A DNA stretch of 31,546 nucleotides from SIG603 sp964370115 (GTDB taxonomy: Bacteria > Bacillota > Clostridia > Oscillospirales > Acutalibacteraceae): the NCBI GenBank assembly GCA_964370115.1, contig CAYJIA010000026.1, forward strand, positions 1 to 31,546, given 5' to 3'. The notes beneath the pieces are model-generated. The model ran no database searches, was not told where the DNA came from, and saw only the letters and a list, made by a program, of their open reading frames with translations. This document shows, piece by piece, positions 1 to 8,151 of this stretch (position 1 is its first letter; the number at the start of each line of letters is the position of its first letter). A program made the translations under genes and the position numbers.

Positions 1-80
1 CCGCAACCTGTAAAGCCAACGACTATAACAGATATTAGCATTGCAACAGCTAGAAGAGATGAAAGAATTCTTTTTTTCAT
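1..80 (-). CDS. Lipoprotein, N-terminal fragment (cut by window edge)
   Basis: Only the first 26 complete codons are present. They read as a lipoprotein signal peptide: a basic start (MKKR), a hydrophobic core, and a lipobox-like end GFTGCG with the cysteine at residue 26, which would be lipidated and left on the outer face of the membrane. The ATG at 80 is preceded by an AGGAGG-type ribosome binding site at about 91-96, ten bases away, which fixes the start. Such proteins in Clostridia are often ABC-transporter substrate-binding proteins, but nothing of the mature protein is visible, so the function is unknown. Confidence 0.75.
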   Translation of the reverse strand, partial: MKKRILSSLLAVAMLISVIVVGFTGC

Positions 81-533
81 ACTGAGTTTGCCTCCTATAA
101 AAATTATAATTGGGTTAAGTTAAAAACCCTTTTCACATATCCATATTTAAGTTCTCAATCTTTATTACTATATATAAGCTTTTAAACACCTTAGTTTGAG
201 GAAGGTTATTGATTACAAGTTGCAAAGTAATTATTACAGTTTGTAACAAGCCTGTTTTATAGTGATATTGACTAAAAATTTAAAATGTGTAATATGCTTT
301 TTCGTGAGTGATTATATCATTTCAGTCTGTAAAAGTCAATGCATTTTCTAAAATTTATATAGAATTTTTAAAAAAAACATAGGTCAATTGACATATTGCA
401 CAAATCATAACTTTATCATAGTAAAAAGTGACCAAATTGTGAATAAGTTAACAGCTTAACTATCATAAAACACCATTTTGTGCATTTAGCACTTATTGTT
501 CATTCTACTCAGCATTGTTCATAAAAAGAAAAA
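81..533. other. Long non-coding region with candidate operator repeats
   Basis: No credible ORF lies here. It is the upstream region of the minus-strand lipoprotein gene. Visible structure: two related 13-bp palindromes 21 bp apart (213-225 and 234-246), a 10-bp palindrome GTCAATTGAC at 383-392, GTTAA/TTAAC at 447-460, an 8-bp inverted pair TGCACAAA (397-404) and TTTGTGCA (477-484), and a 9-bp direct repeat ATTGTTCAT at 495-503 and 514-522. No minus-strand promoter has both good boxes. A weak -10-like TATATA lies near 171-176. The size and repeat content suggest a regulated promoter, but this is inference. Confidence 0.4.
213..246. promoter_or_regulatory. Tandem palindromic operator candidates
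   Basis: TTACA-AGT-TGCAA at 213-225 and TTACA-GTT-TGTAA at 234-246 are related inverted repeats. The second is perfect, and the centre spacing of 21 bp equals two helical turns. They lie 130-165 bases upstream of the lipoprotein start. This is what a cooperative pair of transcription-factor sites looks like. The factor cannot be named from sequence. Confidence 0.35.
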
Positions 534-554
534 GGACACAGTTTTTCTGTGTCC
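524..554 (-). terminator. Intrinsic terminator of the CNNM/CorC gene
   Basis: On the minus strand, just after the stop at 561, GGACACAG pairs with CTGTGTCC (534-541 with 547-554, loop of five) and is followed by TTTTTCTTTTT. This is a textbook intrinsic terminator. Confidence 0.9.
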
Positions 555-560
555 TAGTTA

Positions 561-1826
561 TTACAAATTGTCATTTTCATCTACTTCTTTTGCGTAATTG
601 ACTGTAACTTTTATCTCTGTTGCCCTACGGCTCTCAACTTTTGTCACCAAAATGCTCAGATTATCAAAATCAAAGCTATCGGCTACCGTTGGTATCTTAT
701 CTATATTCTCAATTACCCAGCCGTTTATCGTAGAAGCCTCTATTTCGTCTACTATGTCAAACTTATCAAACAAGTCATCTAGGTCTAAAGATGTAGGCAC
801 TAAGAATTCAGTTTCACTTAGTTCTATTATACTGCCTTCCATTTCGTCGTGCTCATCCCAAATCTCTCCTACAAGCTCTTCTAATATGTCCTCTAAAGTA
901 ACTATACCCTCTGTTCCGCCAAATTCATCGACTACAACAGCAAGATGAAGCTTCTTGATTTGGAAGGTTTTGAGTAAATCCGATATCTTCATCGAAGGTG
1001 GAATAAACTCAACAGGTTTTATAATTGATTTTAAGTCTTTCTTTTCATACATAACATGATTATGAAAGTCTTTTTCATTTATTATACCTACTATACTGTC
1101 TATTGTTTCTTCATACACAGGAAATCTTGAATATCCTGTCTCTCTAAACAGCTTAAATACTTCGTCTGCACTGTCTAGAATATCAACAGCAACAACATTA
1201 ATTCTAGGTGTTATGATGTCCATAGCTTCAAGGTCGTCGAATTCGATGGCGTTTTTAATGAGATCACGTTCGTGCTCTTCTATTCCGCCGACTTGCTCTG
1301 CCTCTTCTACTAGTGTAATAATCTCATTTTCTGTAATTGTTGTGGTACCCTTAATCTTAAATAGCTTACCTATTGCGCTTTTTAATTTGATAAGTAAAAA
1401 GTTAAGAGGTTTAAATACCATTATAAGTACATTCATTACAGGCGCTACCATTATAGAGTAGCTTTCAGGGTTTTCTTTTGCCAAACTCTTTGGTGTTACT
1501 TCGCCAAAAATAAGCACCACTATAGTCATAACTACTGTAGAAACAGTTGCGCCGTTGTCTCCAAAAAACTTTACAAAAAGTATCGTCGCAAGTGTAGCTG
1601 CCGCTATGTTAACTATGTTGTTACCTATTAATATAGAAGAAATAAGTTCATCATAATTTTCTGAAAGCTTGTATGCAAGCCTTGCTTTTTTGTCTCCTGT
1701 TTGTGCCATGCTCTTAATTCTTGCACGACTCATTGAAGAAAATGCTGTCTCCGTCGAGGAGAAAAATGCTGAAAGTGCCACCAAAATTATTAGTATGGAA
1801 ATTAACGTAATACTGTGCTCATCCAT
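561..1826 (-). CDS. CNNM/CorC (HlyC) family membrane protein
   Basis: A 421-residue protein of the UPF0053 (hemolysin-like, CorC/CNNM) family. The N-terminal CNNM (DUF21) membrane domain covers about residues 5-190 and includes SSTETAFSS and FGEVTPKSLAKENPE. A CBS pair follows at about 205-330 (MDIITPRINVVAVDI, then VVDEFGGTEGIVTLEDILEE), and a C-terminal CorC_HlyC domain at about 340-415. Family members are linked to Mg/Co transport or export, and the CBS pair is expected to bind adenine nucleotides. The protein sits in the cytoplasmic membrane. The gene has its own promoter (1864-1892) and terminator (524-554), so it is monocistronic. An in-frame TGA 15 bases upstream makes the ATG at 1826 the first possible start, although the AGGAG site is unusually far away. 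Confidence 0.92.
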   Translation of the reverse strand: MDEHSITLISILIILVALSAFFSSTETAFSSMSRARIKSMAQTGDKKARLAYKLSENYDELISSILIGNNIVNIAAATLATILFVKFFGDNGATVSTVVMTIVVLIFGEVTPKSLAKENPESYSIMVAPVMNVLIMVFKPLNFLLIKLKSAIGKLFKIKGTTTITENEIITLVEEAEQVGGIEEHERDLIKNAIEFDDLEAMDIITPRINVVAVDILDSADEVFKLFRETGYSRFPVYEETIDSIVGIINEKDFHNHVMYEKKDLKSIIKPVEFIPPSMKISDLLKTFQIKKLHLAVVVDEFGGTEGIVTLEDILEELVGEIWDEHDEMEGSIIELSETEFLVPTSLDLDDLFDKFDIVDEIEASTINGWVIENIDKIPTVADSFDFDNLSILVTKVESRRATEIKVTVNYAKEVDENDNL

Positions 1827-1863
1827 GATAGGACAAAATCACTCCTTTTAAAATATTTTCCCT

Positions 1864-1892
1864 ATAATATCATAAATACAAATAAATTGCAA
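1864..1892 (-). promoter_or_regulatory. Promoter of the CNNM/CorC gene
   Basis: On the minus strand a -35 box TTGCAA (1892-1887), a 17-base spacer and a -10 box TATTAT (1869-1864) with an upstream TG (extended -10) lie about 40 bases before the start. It sits between the D-threonine aldolase-like gene's stop and this gene. Confidence 0.7.
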
Positions 1893-1898
1893 GCTTCA

Positions 1899-2981
1899 CT
1901 AAATGTTTAACACCCTATTCCTAGCGTCTATCTTATAAACATTTGTAAGTTTACCGCTTTCTATGACATTTGCCACATTATAAAGAGATACCGTTGGACA
2001 AATATGAAAAGGCAGCAAAAAAAGTTCGTCACCTATCTCAGGCATCTTATCTACATCTACAGAAAACACCATATGTTCTTCGTTGTGCATAACAATCTTT
2101 GCATGCTCCATACCAAAAATCACTGCTCGGGTTTCTTTCGGGTCACAGGCGACCGCCTTTGTGCCTAAATCTATAGTAAAAGTGTTTTTAGTTGGCCTGC
2201 TTATCACCCTGCACAAAACTGCCGCAGCTATTTTGAAATCCATATCCCTGTAGCTCGTTGCATAGCCGTAATCGTGAAGAACCAAGGTTCCGGGGCTTAG
2301 GTAGGCATTTGGCATATGCTTTGCGTGACAAGGAAACGACGGCGTGCCACCCATGATAATCACATCTTGCTTTGGTAGATTATTTAAAATTTCAAATAAC
2401 TTTTCATCTATCTTTTTAACTTCTTTGTCACGGATTTTAAAATCTCCCTCATGCCTGTGCCCGTCGTAACAATGCAAACCGCAAAGTCTTACATTGTCTA
2501 TACTTAGGCAGTCATTATGAAAGCTTTCTAGTCTGCTGACATGAACACCCGTCCTGTCCTGTCCTAAATTTACATCTATTAAAACATTTAATTTTTGATT
2601 TTCTGAAAACTTCTTTGCCAGTAATCCTATTTGCTTCAAATCGTCCCCAACTGCATAAAATACCGTATTTTCATATTTTTCACACAGAGTTTTGTACCTA
2701 TTAATATTAGGCCCTATTACGGGGTAGGCTATAACAACGTGTAAAGCGCCACAACTTGCCACCATTTCTGCCTCCGCAATAGTGGCAACTTTAAAGCGAT
2801 TTATACCATACTCCATTTGAAGTTTTACAAGACTTGAGCACTTATGCGTTTTTATATGTGGCCATAGCCTGTTGGCACTTCCTGCAATCTCTATACATTT
2901 TTCTATATTCTCTTTAATATAGTCCAAATAAAAAATCAAAGACGGCGAAAAAGTCTCGCTCTGTTTATCAAAGTTATACAT
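1899..2981 (-). CDS. D-threonine aldolase / D-serine dehydratase-like PLP enzyme
   Basis: A 360-residue fold-type III PLP enzyme of the D-TA family. The N-terminal alanine-racemase-like barrel carries PHIKTHK at residues 41-47, with Lys44 the expected PLP Schiff-base lysine. GLHCYDGHRH lies mid-barrel. The C-terminal domain has HICP (His326, Cys328), the metal-binding pair of D-threonine aldolases and eukaryotic-type D-serine dehydratases. The family cleaves D-threonine-type beta-hydroxy amino acids to glycine plus aldehyde, or dehydrates D-serine. Which reaction applies is not settled by sequence. The ATG overlaps the stop of the upstream RidA-like gene by one base (TAATG), so the two are translationally coupled. 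A dehydratase would release 2-aminoacrylate, the substrate class of Rid enzymes, which makes the pairing sensible. Confidence 0.88.
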   Translation of the reverse strand: MYNFDKQSETFSPSLIFYLDYIKENIEKCIEIAGSANRLWPHIKTHKCSSLVKLQMEYGINRFKVATIAEAEMVASCGALHVVIAYPVIGPNINRYKTLCEKYENTVFYAVGDDLKQIGLLAKKFSENQKLNVLIDVNLGQDRTGVHVSRLESFHNDCLSIDNVRLCGLHCYDGHRHEGDFKIRDKEVKKIDEKLFEILNNLPKQDVIIMGGTPSFPCHAKHMPNAYLSPGTLVLHDYGYATSYRDMDFKIAAAVLCRVISRPTKNTFTIDLGTKAVACDPKETRAVIFGMEHAKIVMHNEEHMVFSVDVDKMPEIGDELFLLPFHICPTVSLYNVANVIESGKLTNVYKIDARNRVLNI

Positions 2982-3448
2982 TATTCAATCTCTACAACGC
3001 ACTCAATTTCACAGCTAATTCCACCTGGAAGCGAGTTTGTTCCTATCGCCGAGCGTGCTGGCAGGCCTTTTTCCTCCCCAAACAAGTCAAAAAGCAGTTG
3101 GCTTCCGCCATTTACTACCTGCGGTTGTTGTGTGAAATCGTCTGTACCTTGTACAAAGGCAAGCACCTTTACAAACTTTTTAATTTTATTTAGGTCTCCA
3201 AGATAATTTTCGAGATTTGACAATAAATTCAACATACAGTTATAGGCCGCTTGTTGTCCGTCCTCTAGGCTTACATCTTTGCCAAGTTTTCCTTTTATCA
3301 CTGAACCATTTCCAACATCGGGGCCACAACCACTACAGTATAGAAGTTTTGTGCCAAACTCCATAACTGGAGTGTAAATTCCGCCTTTTGGAGGTGGTGG
3401 TGGGAGGGTAATACCCATTTCTTTGATTTTGTCGTATACGTTTGCCAT
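2981..3448 (-). CDS. RidA/YjgF/UK114 family enamine/imine deaminase-like protein
   Basis: A 155-residue protein of the RidA/YjgF/UK114 superfamily. The C-terminal signature is visible as LPARSAIGTNSLPGG followed by CEIECVVEIE. Arg132 matches the arginine that binds the substrate carboxylate in active RidA proteins. It is longer than the roughly 128-residue archetype, with a proline-rich N-terminal stretch (LPPPPPKGG), which fits a non-RidA Rid subgroup. Rid proteins hydrolyse reactive enamines and imines such as 2-aminoacrylate made by PLP dehydratases. Here the gene lies 13 bases after an N-acyl-D-amino-acid deacylase and overlaps a D-serine/D-threonine PLP enzyme by one base. GAGGAG precedes the ATG. 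Membership is firm; activity is inferred from the family and context. Confidence 0.88.
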   Translation of the reverse strand: MANVYDKIKEMGITLPPPPPKGGIYTPVMEFGTKLLYCSGCGPDVGNGSVIKGKLGKDVSLEDGQQAAYNCMLNLLSNLENYLGDLNKIKKFVKVLAFVQGTDDFTQQPQVVNGGSQLLFDLFGEEKGLPARSAIGTNSLPGGISCEIECVVEIE

Positions 3449-3461
3449 TTTTCATTCTCCT

Positions 3462-5054
3462 CTAATTAATAAATTTTCCGTTTTTAATATCAATTTGACA
3501 TATTCCATTTTCTACCATTATAGTACCATTAATTATGCAAAAGTCAAGACCCGAGGCAAGTTCATTTCCCTTTTGAAAATTTGCCCTGTCCTTAAACTTA
3601 TCTTTATCGAAAATTATCAAGTCGGCAAAAGCACCAACTTTTACCCTGCCCCTGTCATAAATCCCCATGAAATTTGCAGGTTTTGAGGTCATTTTTTCAA
3701 TCGCCTCTTCCATCTTGAGTATATTTTTTTCCACAACAAACTCTCTTATTATTTTCGGAAACGCACCATAAAGCCTTGGATGAGGTGTACTTGTATCGGC
3801 GTAAAGCGCATCTGAAATCACCGAGGCATATGGCAGTTTTGCGACTTCTTCTACGTCTTTCGGGCTCATGCTCATTATTACTATGGTAACTTTTCCGTCT
3901 TCTTTGTGCATAAGCCTTGCTGCGAGTTCTACGGCATCTTTATATCCAAATTTTTTTGAAGCTTCTTCAATCGACAAGCCTTTCATCTTTACAAACTCTT
4001 CTTTTTCCACTGCGCTGATTATCATTTTATCCCAACCCAGCGACACGACGTAATTGTCCCAGTCCTTGTATTCTATCTGGCTAAGCCGCCTAAACTCCTC
4101 TACACCTTCTATTGTTCCAAGCCTTTTTAGCGCTTCACGCAAATTACCTCTTACAAATTCAGGCGAAAGCATACTAGTAAGCGTGGTGCTACCGCCCTCA
4201 TATGGGTAAAAATCACAGCTTATCTGTAAAGCATTTTCCCTTGCATCTTCAATAATTTTCATTGCCTTAAAGATTTCTTTTCCCCAATTTTTTGTGCCGC
4301 AACTCTTAAAATGACTGATTTGCAGCGGAACATCTAGCCTTTTAGCGATTTCGACCACTTCTTCCACACTTTTAACCAAACTGTCGCCCTCACCTCTTAT
4401 ATGTGCGGTTATCGGCTTTTCACCCTCTTTAAGACCTTGCAATATGTAGACCATTTCATCTATACTGCTGTAACATTCGGGTATATACATAAGCCCGAGC
4501 GACGCACCCAGCGCACCTTCTTTAAGCGCCGTGTCGACAAGATTTCTCGCAGTCTCAAGTTCCTTCTTTGTAAAAGCTGAGTCACTAAAACCTTTCACTA
4601 TAAATCTCACCGCTCCCATGCCAACCATGGTGCCAACATTTAATGGAGTTTTATTTTTCTCTACCTCTATTTTATATTCTGCCATTGTCTTTGGCATTTT
4701 TTCTGTTATTTTCCCCATTACAGCTTGGTGCAAGTCATAAAATTCTCTGCTGTTTTCACCTGTTGGAATTAAACTTATACCGCAGTTTCCGACCACCGTT
4801 GTCGTAATTCCTTGCAAGAGTTCTATCTTTCCAAAATTTTTATCCGTCAACAGTTTAGCATCACAGTGCCTATGTATGTCTACAAAACCTGGACACAAAA
4901 TTTTTCCATTTGCATCTATAACCTTGCAGTCATTTTCGCAAATTCCATTAGATATTTCAGCAATTTTCTCGCCATCGACAAGTACATCTGCTTTATAGCT
5001 ATCATTGCCCAATCCATCGTAAACTTCTGCATTCTTAATAAGTATTTTCCCCAT
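3462..5054 (-). CDS. N-acyl-D-amino-acid deacylase (D-aminoacylase family amidohydrolase)
   Basis: A 530-residue amidohydrolase of the D-aminoacylase/dihydroorotase-like group. Zn-site and family motifs include VDIHRHCDA near residues 59-67, VGNCGIS, HIRGEGD, ISHFKSCG, and the C-terminal run with SDALYADTSTPHPRLYGAFP. The family hydrolyses N-acetyl or other N-acyl D-amino acids to free D-amino acids in the cytoplasm. I chose the ATG at 5054 (MGKILIKNAEVYDG), preceded by AGGA eight bases upstream. A TTG at 5075 would overlap the DHHW gene and lacks a better ribosome binding site. RidA-like and D-TA-like genes follow directly, giving a deacylate, cleave or dehydrate, then detoxify order. N-acyl-D-glutamate or other specificity cannot be told from sequence. 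Confidence 0.9.
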   Translation of the reverse strand: MGKILIKNAEVYDGLGNDSYKADVLVDGEKIAEISNGICENDCKVIDANGKILCPGFVDIHRHCDAKLLTDKNFGKIELLQGITTTVVGNCGISLIPTGENSREFYDLHQAVMGKITEKMPKTMAEYKIEVEKNKTPLNVGTMVGMGAVRFIVKGFSDSAFTKKELETARNLVDTALKEGALGASLGLMYIPECYSSIDEMVYILQGLKEGEKPITAHIRGEGDSLVKSVEEVVEIAKRLDVPLQISHFKSCGTKNWGKEIFKAMKIIEDARENALQISCDFYPYEGGSTTLTSMLSPEFVRGNLREALKRLGTIEGVEEFRRLSQIEYKDWDNYVVSLGWDKMIISAVEKEEFVKMKGLSIEEASKKFGYKDAVELAARLMHKEDGKVTIVIMSMSPKDVEEVAKLPYASVISDALYADTSTPHPRLYGAFPKIIREFVVEKNILKMEEAIEKMTSKPANFMGIYDRGRVKVGAFADLIIFDKDKFKDRANFQKGNELASGLDFCIINGTIMVENGICQIDIKNGKFIN

Positions 5055-5064
5055 AAAATCAATC

Positions 5065-6183
5065 CTATCTTTCAAGTTTTTGAATTACCGAAGATTCTTC
5101 TATTCCCGTAATATAATATAAAATTAGTATATCCTGTGAATTATGTGTAAGCTCGTCTAAATCGCCGTTAAAAAACCTTAGGTCAACTATATTTATTTTA
5201 TCGTAATATGGAATTAAGAATGGGATAAAGGAATTTGCTATCGAGTCTTTTATTATCGTTATTTCTCTTCCAGTATTGTGATTTGTTCCTATTTCAATAA
5301 GTGCCCTGTTATACCCTGTAAAGTATAAATACTTGTCTTTCTCTTGTAAATTTTCCTCAAAATAGATACTGTCATAACTTTCTCCTAGTTCGGGAATATT
5401 CACTGTGTAATCGTAGCTATAGCCTATCATGTCGTATTGCAAAATTACATCTTTTTCGCTCGGAGTTATTAAGGTCTTAGAATAGGTTGTTCCCAAAAAC
5501 TCGCTGTTTTTTTCTTCGACTTCATACTCACCAATATCTTCTATGCCAAGTTTTTTTGCGACCTCACTAAAGATGAGATACGAACCATTTGTCGTTAGAT
5601 GGTGGTCGGTTTTGTAATAAATGTAACCGTCGCCATTCTCCTTTAAGATTGACGTAAAGTCAATATACTTGTCTTCAAGCAACAAACTCGCCTTTTCCCC
5701 GAATTCTTCCTCATCAAAAGATATATAGGCATTTTGTGGCATTTTATCCGACAAAATATATGAAGCCGATGGAACCACGCCCACAACGACATTCTTGTCC
5801 TGATTTTCCTTGGCGAAATCATTAAAATAAGTTAATGACTGATAAATTTTTGCTTCGTCTACCTCGACTTTTTGCATTTGGTAATCGTCTTCACCCAAAT
5901 AAACGCCGTTCACCTCTTTATACCCAACCGCACTGACAAGTTGTGACCTTGCCCCTACAAAAAACTCTCTAAAAGGCGAATGGTCATTGAGAAAAGTTTC
6001 AAAATCCTTTGTCCACTGCGCCGATATCAGTTCATCAAATGAAAATTCAGGAAAAGATTCTAGCGCTCTATTTTCCTCGTCAGAAAATTCTTCTTTCTCA
6101 AAAAATATTAACGTCCCTAAAAAAGAAAATATAAATATTAAAAATACCACTGTATAAATTTTGTAAACTGTCAAATTTTTCAT
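5065..6183 (-). CDS. DHHW family protein (AlgJ/AlgX-like acyl-transfer partner of MBOAT)
   Basis: A 372-residue protein with one N-terminal membrane segment (about residues 7-28) and an extracytoplasmic SGNH-like domain. KTDHHLTTNGSYL contains the diagnostic DHH motif. The usual W of DHHW is L here (DHHL, residues 193-196). Near the C terminus IIKDSIANSF has a plausible nucleophilic Ser in a KDS context. Family members act with MBOAT proteins to O-acylate exported polysaccharide, as AlgJ and AlgX do with AlgI. The gene follows the MBOAT gene by 12 bases. The ATG at 6183 has GGGAG five bases upstream; an ATG at 6195 would abut the previous stop with no ribosome binding site. The substrate is unknown. 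Confidence 0.85.
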   Translation of the reverse strand: MKNLTVYKIYTVVFLIFIFSFLGTLIFFEKEEFSDEENRALESFPEFSFDELISAQWTKDFETFLNDHSPFREFFVGARSQLVSAVGYKEVNGVYLGEDDYQMQKVEVDEAKIYQSLTYFNDFAKENQDKNVVVGVVPSASYILSDKMPQNAYISFDEEEFGEKASLLLEDKYIDFTSILKENGDGYIYYKTDHHLTTNGSYLIFSEVAKKLGIEDIGEYEVEEKNSEFLGTTYSKTLITPSEKDVILQYDMIGYSYDYTVNIPELGESYDSIYFEENLQEKDKYLYFTGYNRALIEIGTNHNTGREITIIKDSIANSFIPFLIPYYDKINIVDLRFFNGDLDELTHNSQDILILYYITGIEESSVIQKLER

Positions 6184-6195
6184 ATCTTCTCCCAT

Positions 6196-7614
6196 TTAAA
6201 ATCTAAAGTATAAAAACGGATTAAAGGTCTCACTCACTAAAAATATAGTACACAAAAACAAGAGTGAAAAAATTATTAGTATTGAAAAAACATTGATAAC
6301 AGCTGAATTTTCTCTGCCCTTTTGTATCTTTAGCACCGTATTTTTCACAAGAGGTGTAGCACCTATTATACTTATAATAATGAGTACTAACGACGACATA
6401 AAATAATAGATAAAAGTTTCATCTGTAAAGCTGTTAACATTTACACCAAATGCTTTCAAAACAAACTGAGCACAAGGCTCTATATTGTCGTACGCCAAAA
6501 ATAGAAGTCCTATAAACATCAATATATTTGTGTAAATTCGTGATATAAACTGCGGAATTTTTTCTAAAACTCTAAGCAAAAACGCCCTTTCCATTACTAT
6601 AAAAATACCACTCCAAAGACCCCAAAAAATATTTGTAAAAGTCGCGCCATGCCAAAGCCCTGTCAAAAACCAAGTTAAAAACAAATTGAAATACGTCCTG
6701 CCCTTGCCTTTTCTGTTTCCGCCAAGAGGAAAGTAAACATACTCTTTAAACCAAGTTCCAAGCGACATATGCCATCTCCGCCAAAATTCTGTGACACTCT
6801 TTGCAATAAATGGGTAGTTGAAATTTTCAGTAAGTGTAAAGCCGAACATATTGCCAAGTCCTATCGCCATATCACTGTATCCCGAAAAATCGAAGTAAAG
6901 TTGCATTGGAAAAATGAATATCCCAAGCCACGCCGTCATACTCGACACTTCATCTATTGGCAATGCCTGAATTTGCCCCCAAAAATAGCCTAAATTATTT
7001 GCTATAAGCATTTTTTTTGAAAGGCCTATAATAAATCTTACAACACCTTTTGAAAAAAGTTCTAGGCTCTCTTTTCTGTTTTCCATTTGGTCTTCAACCG
7101 TTTTATACCTAACAATAGGTCCTGCAACGAGCTGTGGAAACAGCGATACATAGGTAGAATATGTGATAAAATTCTTTTGCGCCTTCACTTCTCCTCGATA
7201 ACAGTCTATGGTGTATGACATCGATTGGAATGTATAAAAACTTATACCAAGTGGCAACCCAAGATTTAAAACGGGCAGCGACGCACCAAATGCCGAGTTT
7301 ACATTTAAAATAAAAAAATCCGCATATTTAAACGTCGCAAGCAGGCTGATGTTTATTATTATGCTAAAAATTAAAGCCACTTTTTGAAGTGACTTGTTAT
7401 TTTCATTTTTTCCTTTATCGATTAATAACCCTGATATGTAGTCGACTGTCGAAGAAAAAAGCATCAACAACACATAAACAGGCTCACCCCAAGCATAGAA
7501 AATAAGACTTGAAATAAATAAAATCAAGTTTTTTATTTTCCTTTTTGAAATATAATATAGTGCAATTACTATGGGCAAAAACACAAACAAGAATAATACA
7601 CTAGAAAAAAGCAT
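6196..7614 (-). CDS. MBOAT family O-acyltransferase (AlgI/PatA-like)
   Basis: A 472-residue polytopic membrane protein of the MBOAT family. Characteristic runs are SFYTFQSMSYTIDCYRGE, LFPQLVAGPIVRY, FDFSGYSDMAIGLGNMFGF, FWRRWHMSLGTWFKEYVYFP and LTGLWHGATFTNIFWG. His322 in WHG is the expected catalytic histidine, and His282 is the second conserved one. Such proteins move an acyl group from a cytoplasmic donor across the membrane to partner proteins, which attach it to peptidoglycan, teichoic acid or polysaccharide. The neighbours (SGNH protein, DUF4358 lipoprotein, DHHW protein) make an extracytoplasmic acylation module. Start ATG at 7614 follows AGGAAAGGT and lies 18 bases after the DUF4358 gene. 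Confidence 0.93.
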   Translation of the reverse strand: MLFSSVLFLFVFLPIVIALYYISKRKIKNLILFISSLIFYAWGEPVYVLLMLFSSTVDYISGLLIDKGKNENNKSLQKVALIFSIIINISLLATFKYADFFILNVNSAFGASLPVLNLGLPLGISFYTFQSMSYTIDCYRGEVKAQKNFITYSTYVSLFPQLVAGPIVRYKTVEDQMENRKESLELFSKGVVRFIIGLSKKMLIANNLGYFWGQIQALPIDEVSSMTAWLGIFIFPMQLYFDFSGYSDMAIGLGNMFGFTLTENFNYPFIAKSVTEFWRRWHMSLGTWFKEYVYFPLGGNRKGKGRTYFNLFLTWFLTGLWHGATFTNIFWGLWSGIFIVMERAFLLRVLEKIPQFISRIYTNILMFIGLLFLAYDNIEPCAQFVLKAFGVNVNSFTDETFIYYFMSSLVLIIISIIGATPLVKNTVLKIQKGRENSAVINVFSILIIFSLLFLCTIFLVSETFNPFLYFRF

Positions 7615-7632
7615 GATTTTACCTTTCCTTAA

Positions 7633-8130
7633 TTATTTTAGTAAGTCTTGCGCCGTAGAAATCGCCGTGTCGGACATTTCGCCGTCTAAAACTGTGTAAA
7701 TTAAATATACACCAAGTTGCAAAACTTTTGTGTCCTCTACCTTTTTATATTCTTCCGGCAGGTAGTCGGAGTAAGTTTTTCTTATCTCCTGCATATTTTC
7801 AACCGACTCTTCAACTTGTGATTTTAAAGCATTTGCGTCTTCTACACTATTTGCTTGAACCACAACAATTTCGTCTAAAGAAGTACTTACAGTTGACGAA
7901 TAAGCGGCGTATGATAAAACTTTTTCAAAATCCACTTCTGTCAAGTGCTCCGCCTTTACTCTGCCCTCGTCCGAAAAAGCCATGCTCTCTTCATTTAGGC
8001 CTATGCTCTCTGCCATTTCTGTTGCTAAATCCTTTGCGCTCATATCGCTTTTATATTCGGCACCTCCCGAAGAGCAAGCCACAAACAGCATACACATCAT
8101 TGCCACAGCAATAAAAATTATTTTTTTCAT
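7633..8130 (-). CDS. DUF4358 lipoprotein
   Basis: A 165-residue predicted lipoprotein. The signal peptide starts MKKIIFI and ends in lipobox FVACSSG, with the lipidated Cys19. The mature part matches the DUF4358 family pattern: DEIVVVQANSVEDANALKSQVEESV, then a YSDYLPEEYKKVEDTKV-type run and a short hydrophobic strand near the end. No function is established for the family; members often occur beside MBOAT and DHHW genes in Clostridia (recalled from general knowledge, not checked). The protein should sit on the outer membrane face, where acyl transfer occurs. I chose ATG 8130 because GGGGG lies about ten bases upstream. The ATG at 8139 is almost touching that site. Confidence 0.85.
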   Translation of the reverse strand: MKKIIFIAVAMMCMLFVACSSGGAEYKSDMSAKDLATEMAESIGLNEESMAFSDEGRVKAEHLTEVDFEKVLSYAAYSSTVSTSLDEIVVVQANSVEDANALKSQVEESVENMQEIRKTYSDYLPEEYKKVEDTKVLQLGVYLIYTVLDGEMSDTAISTAQDLLK

Positions 8131-8151
8131 CTTAACCATTCCCCCAAAAAA

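Noticed and set aside
7728..8114. 128-codon open frame on the plus strand opposite the DUF4358 gene
   Set aside because: It is antisense to a clear lipoprotein gene with signal peptide and operon context. Its composition is Leu/Pro/Ser rich without any recognisable domain.
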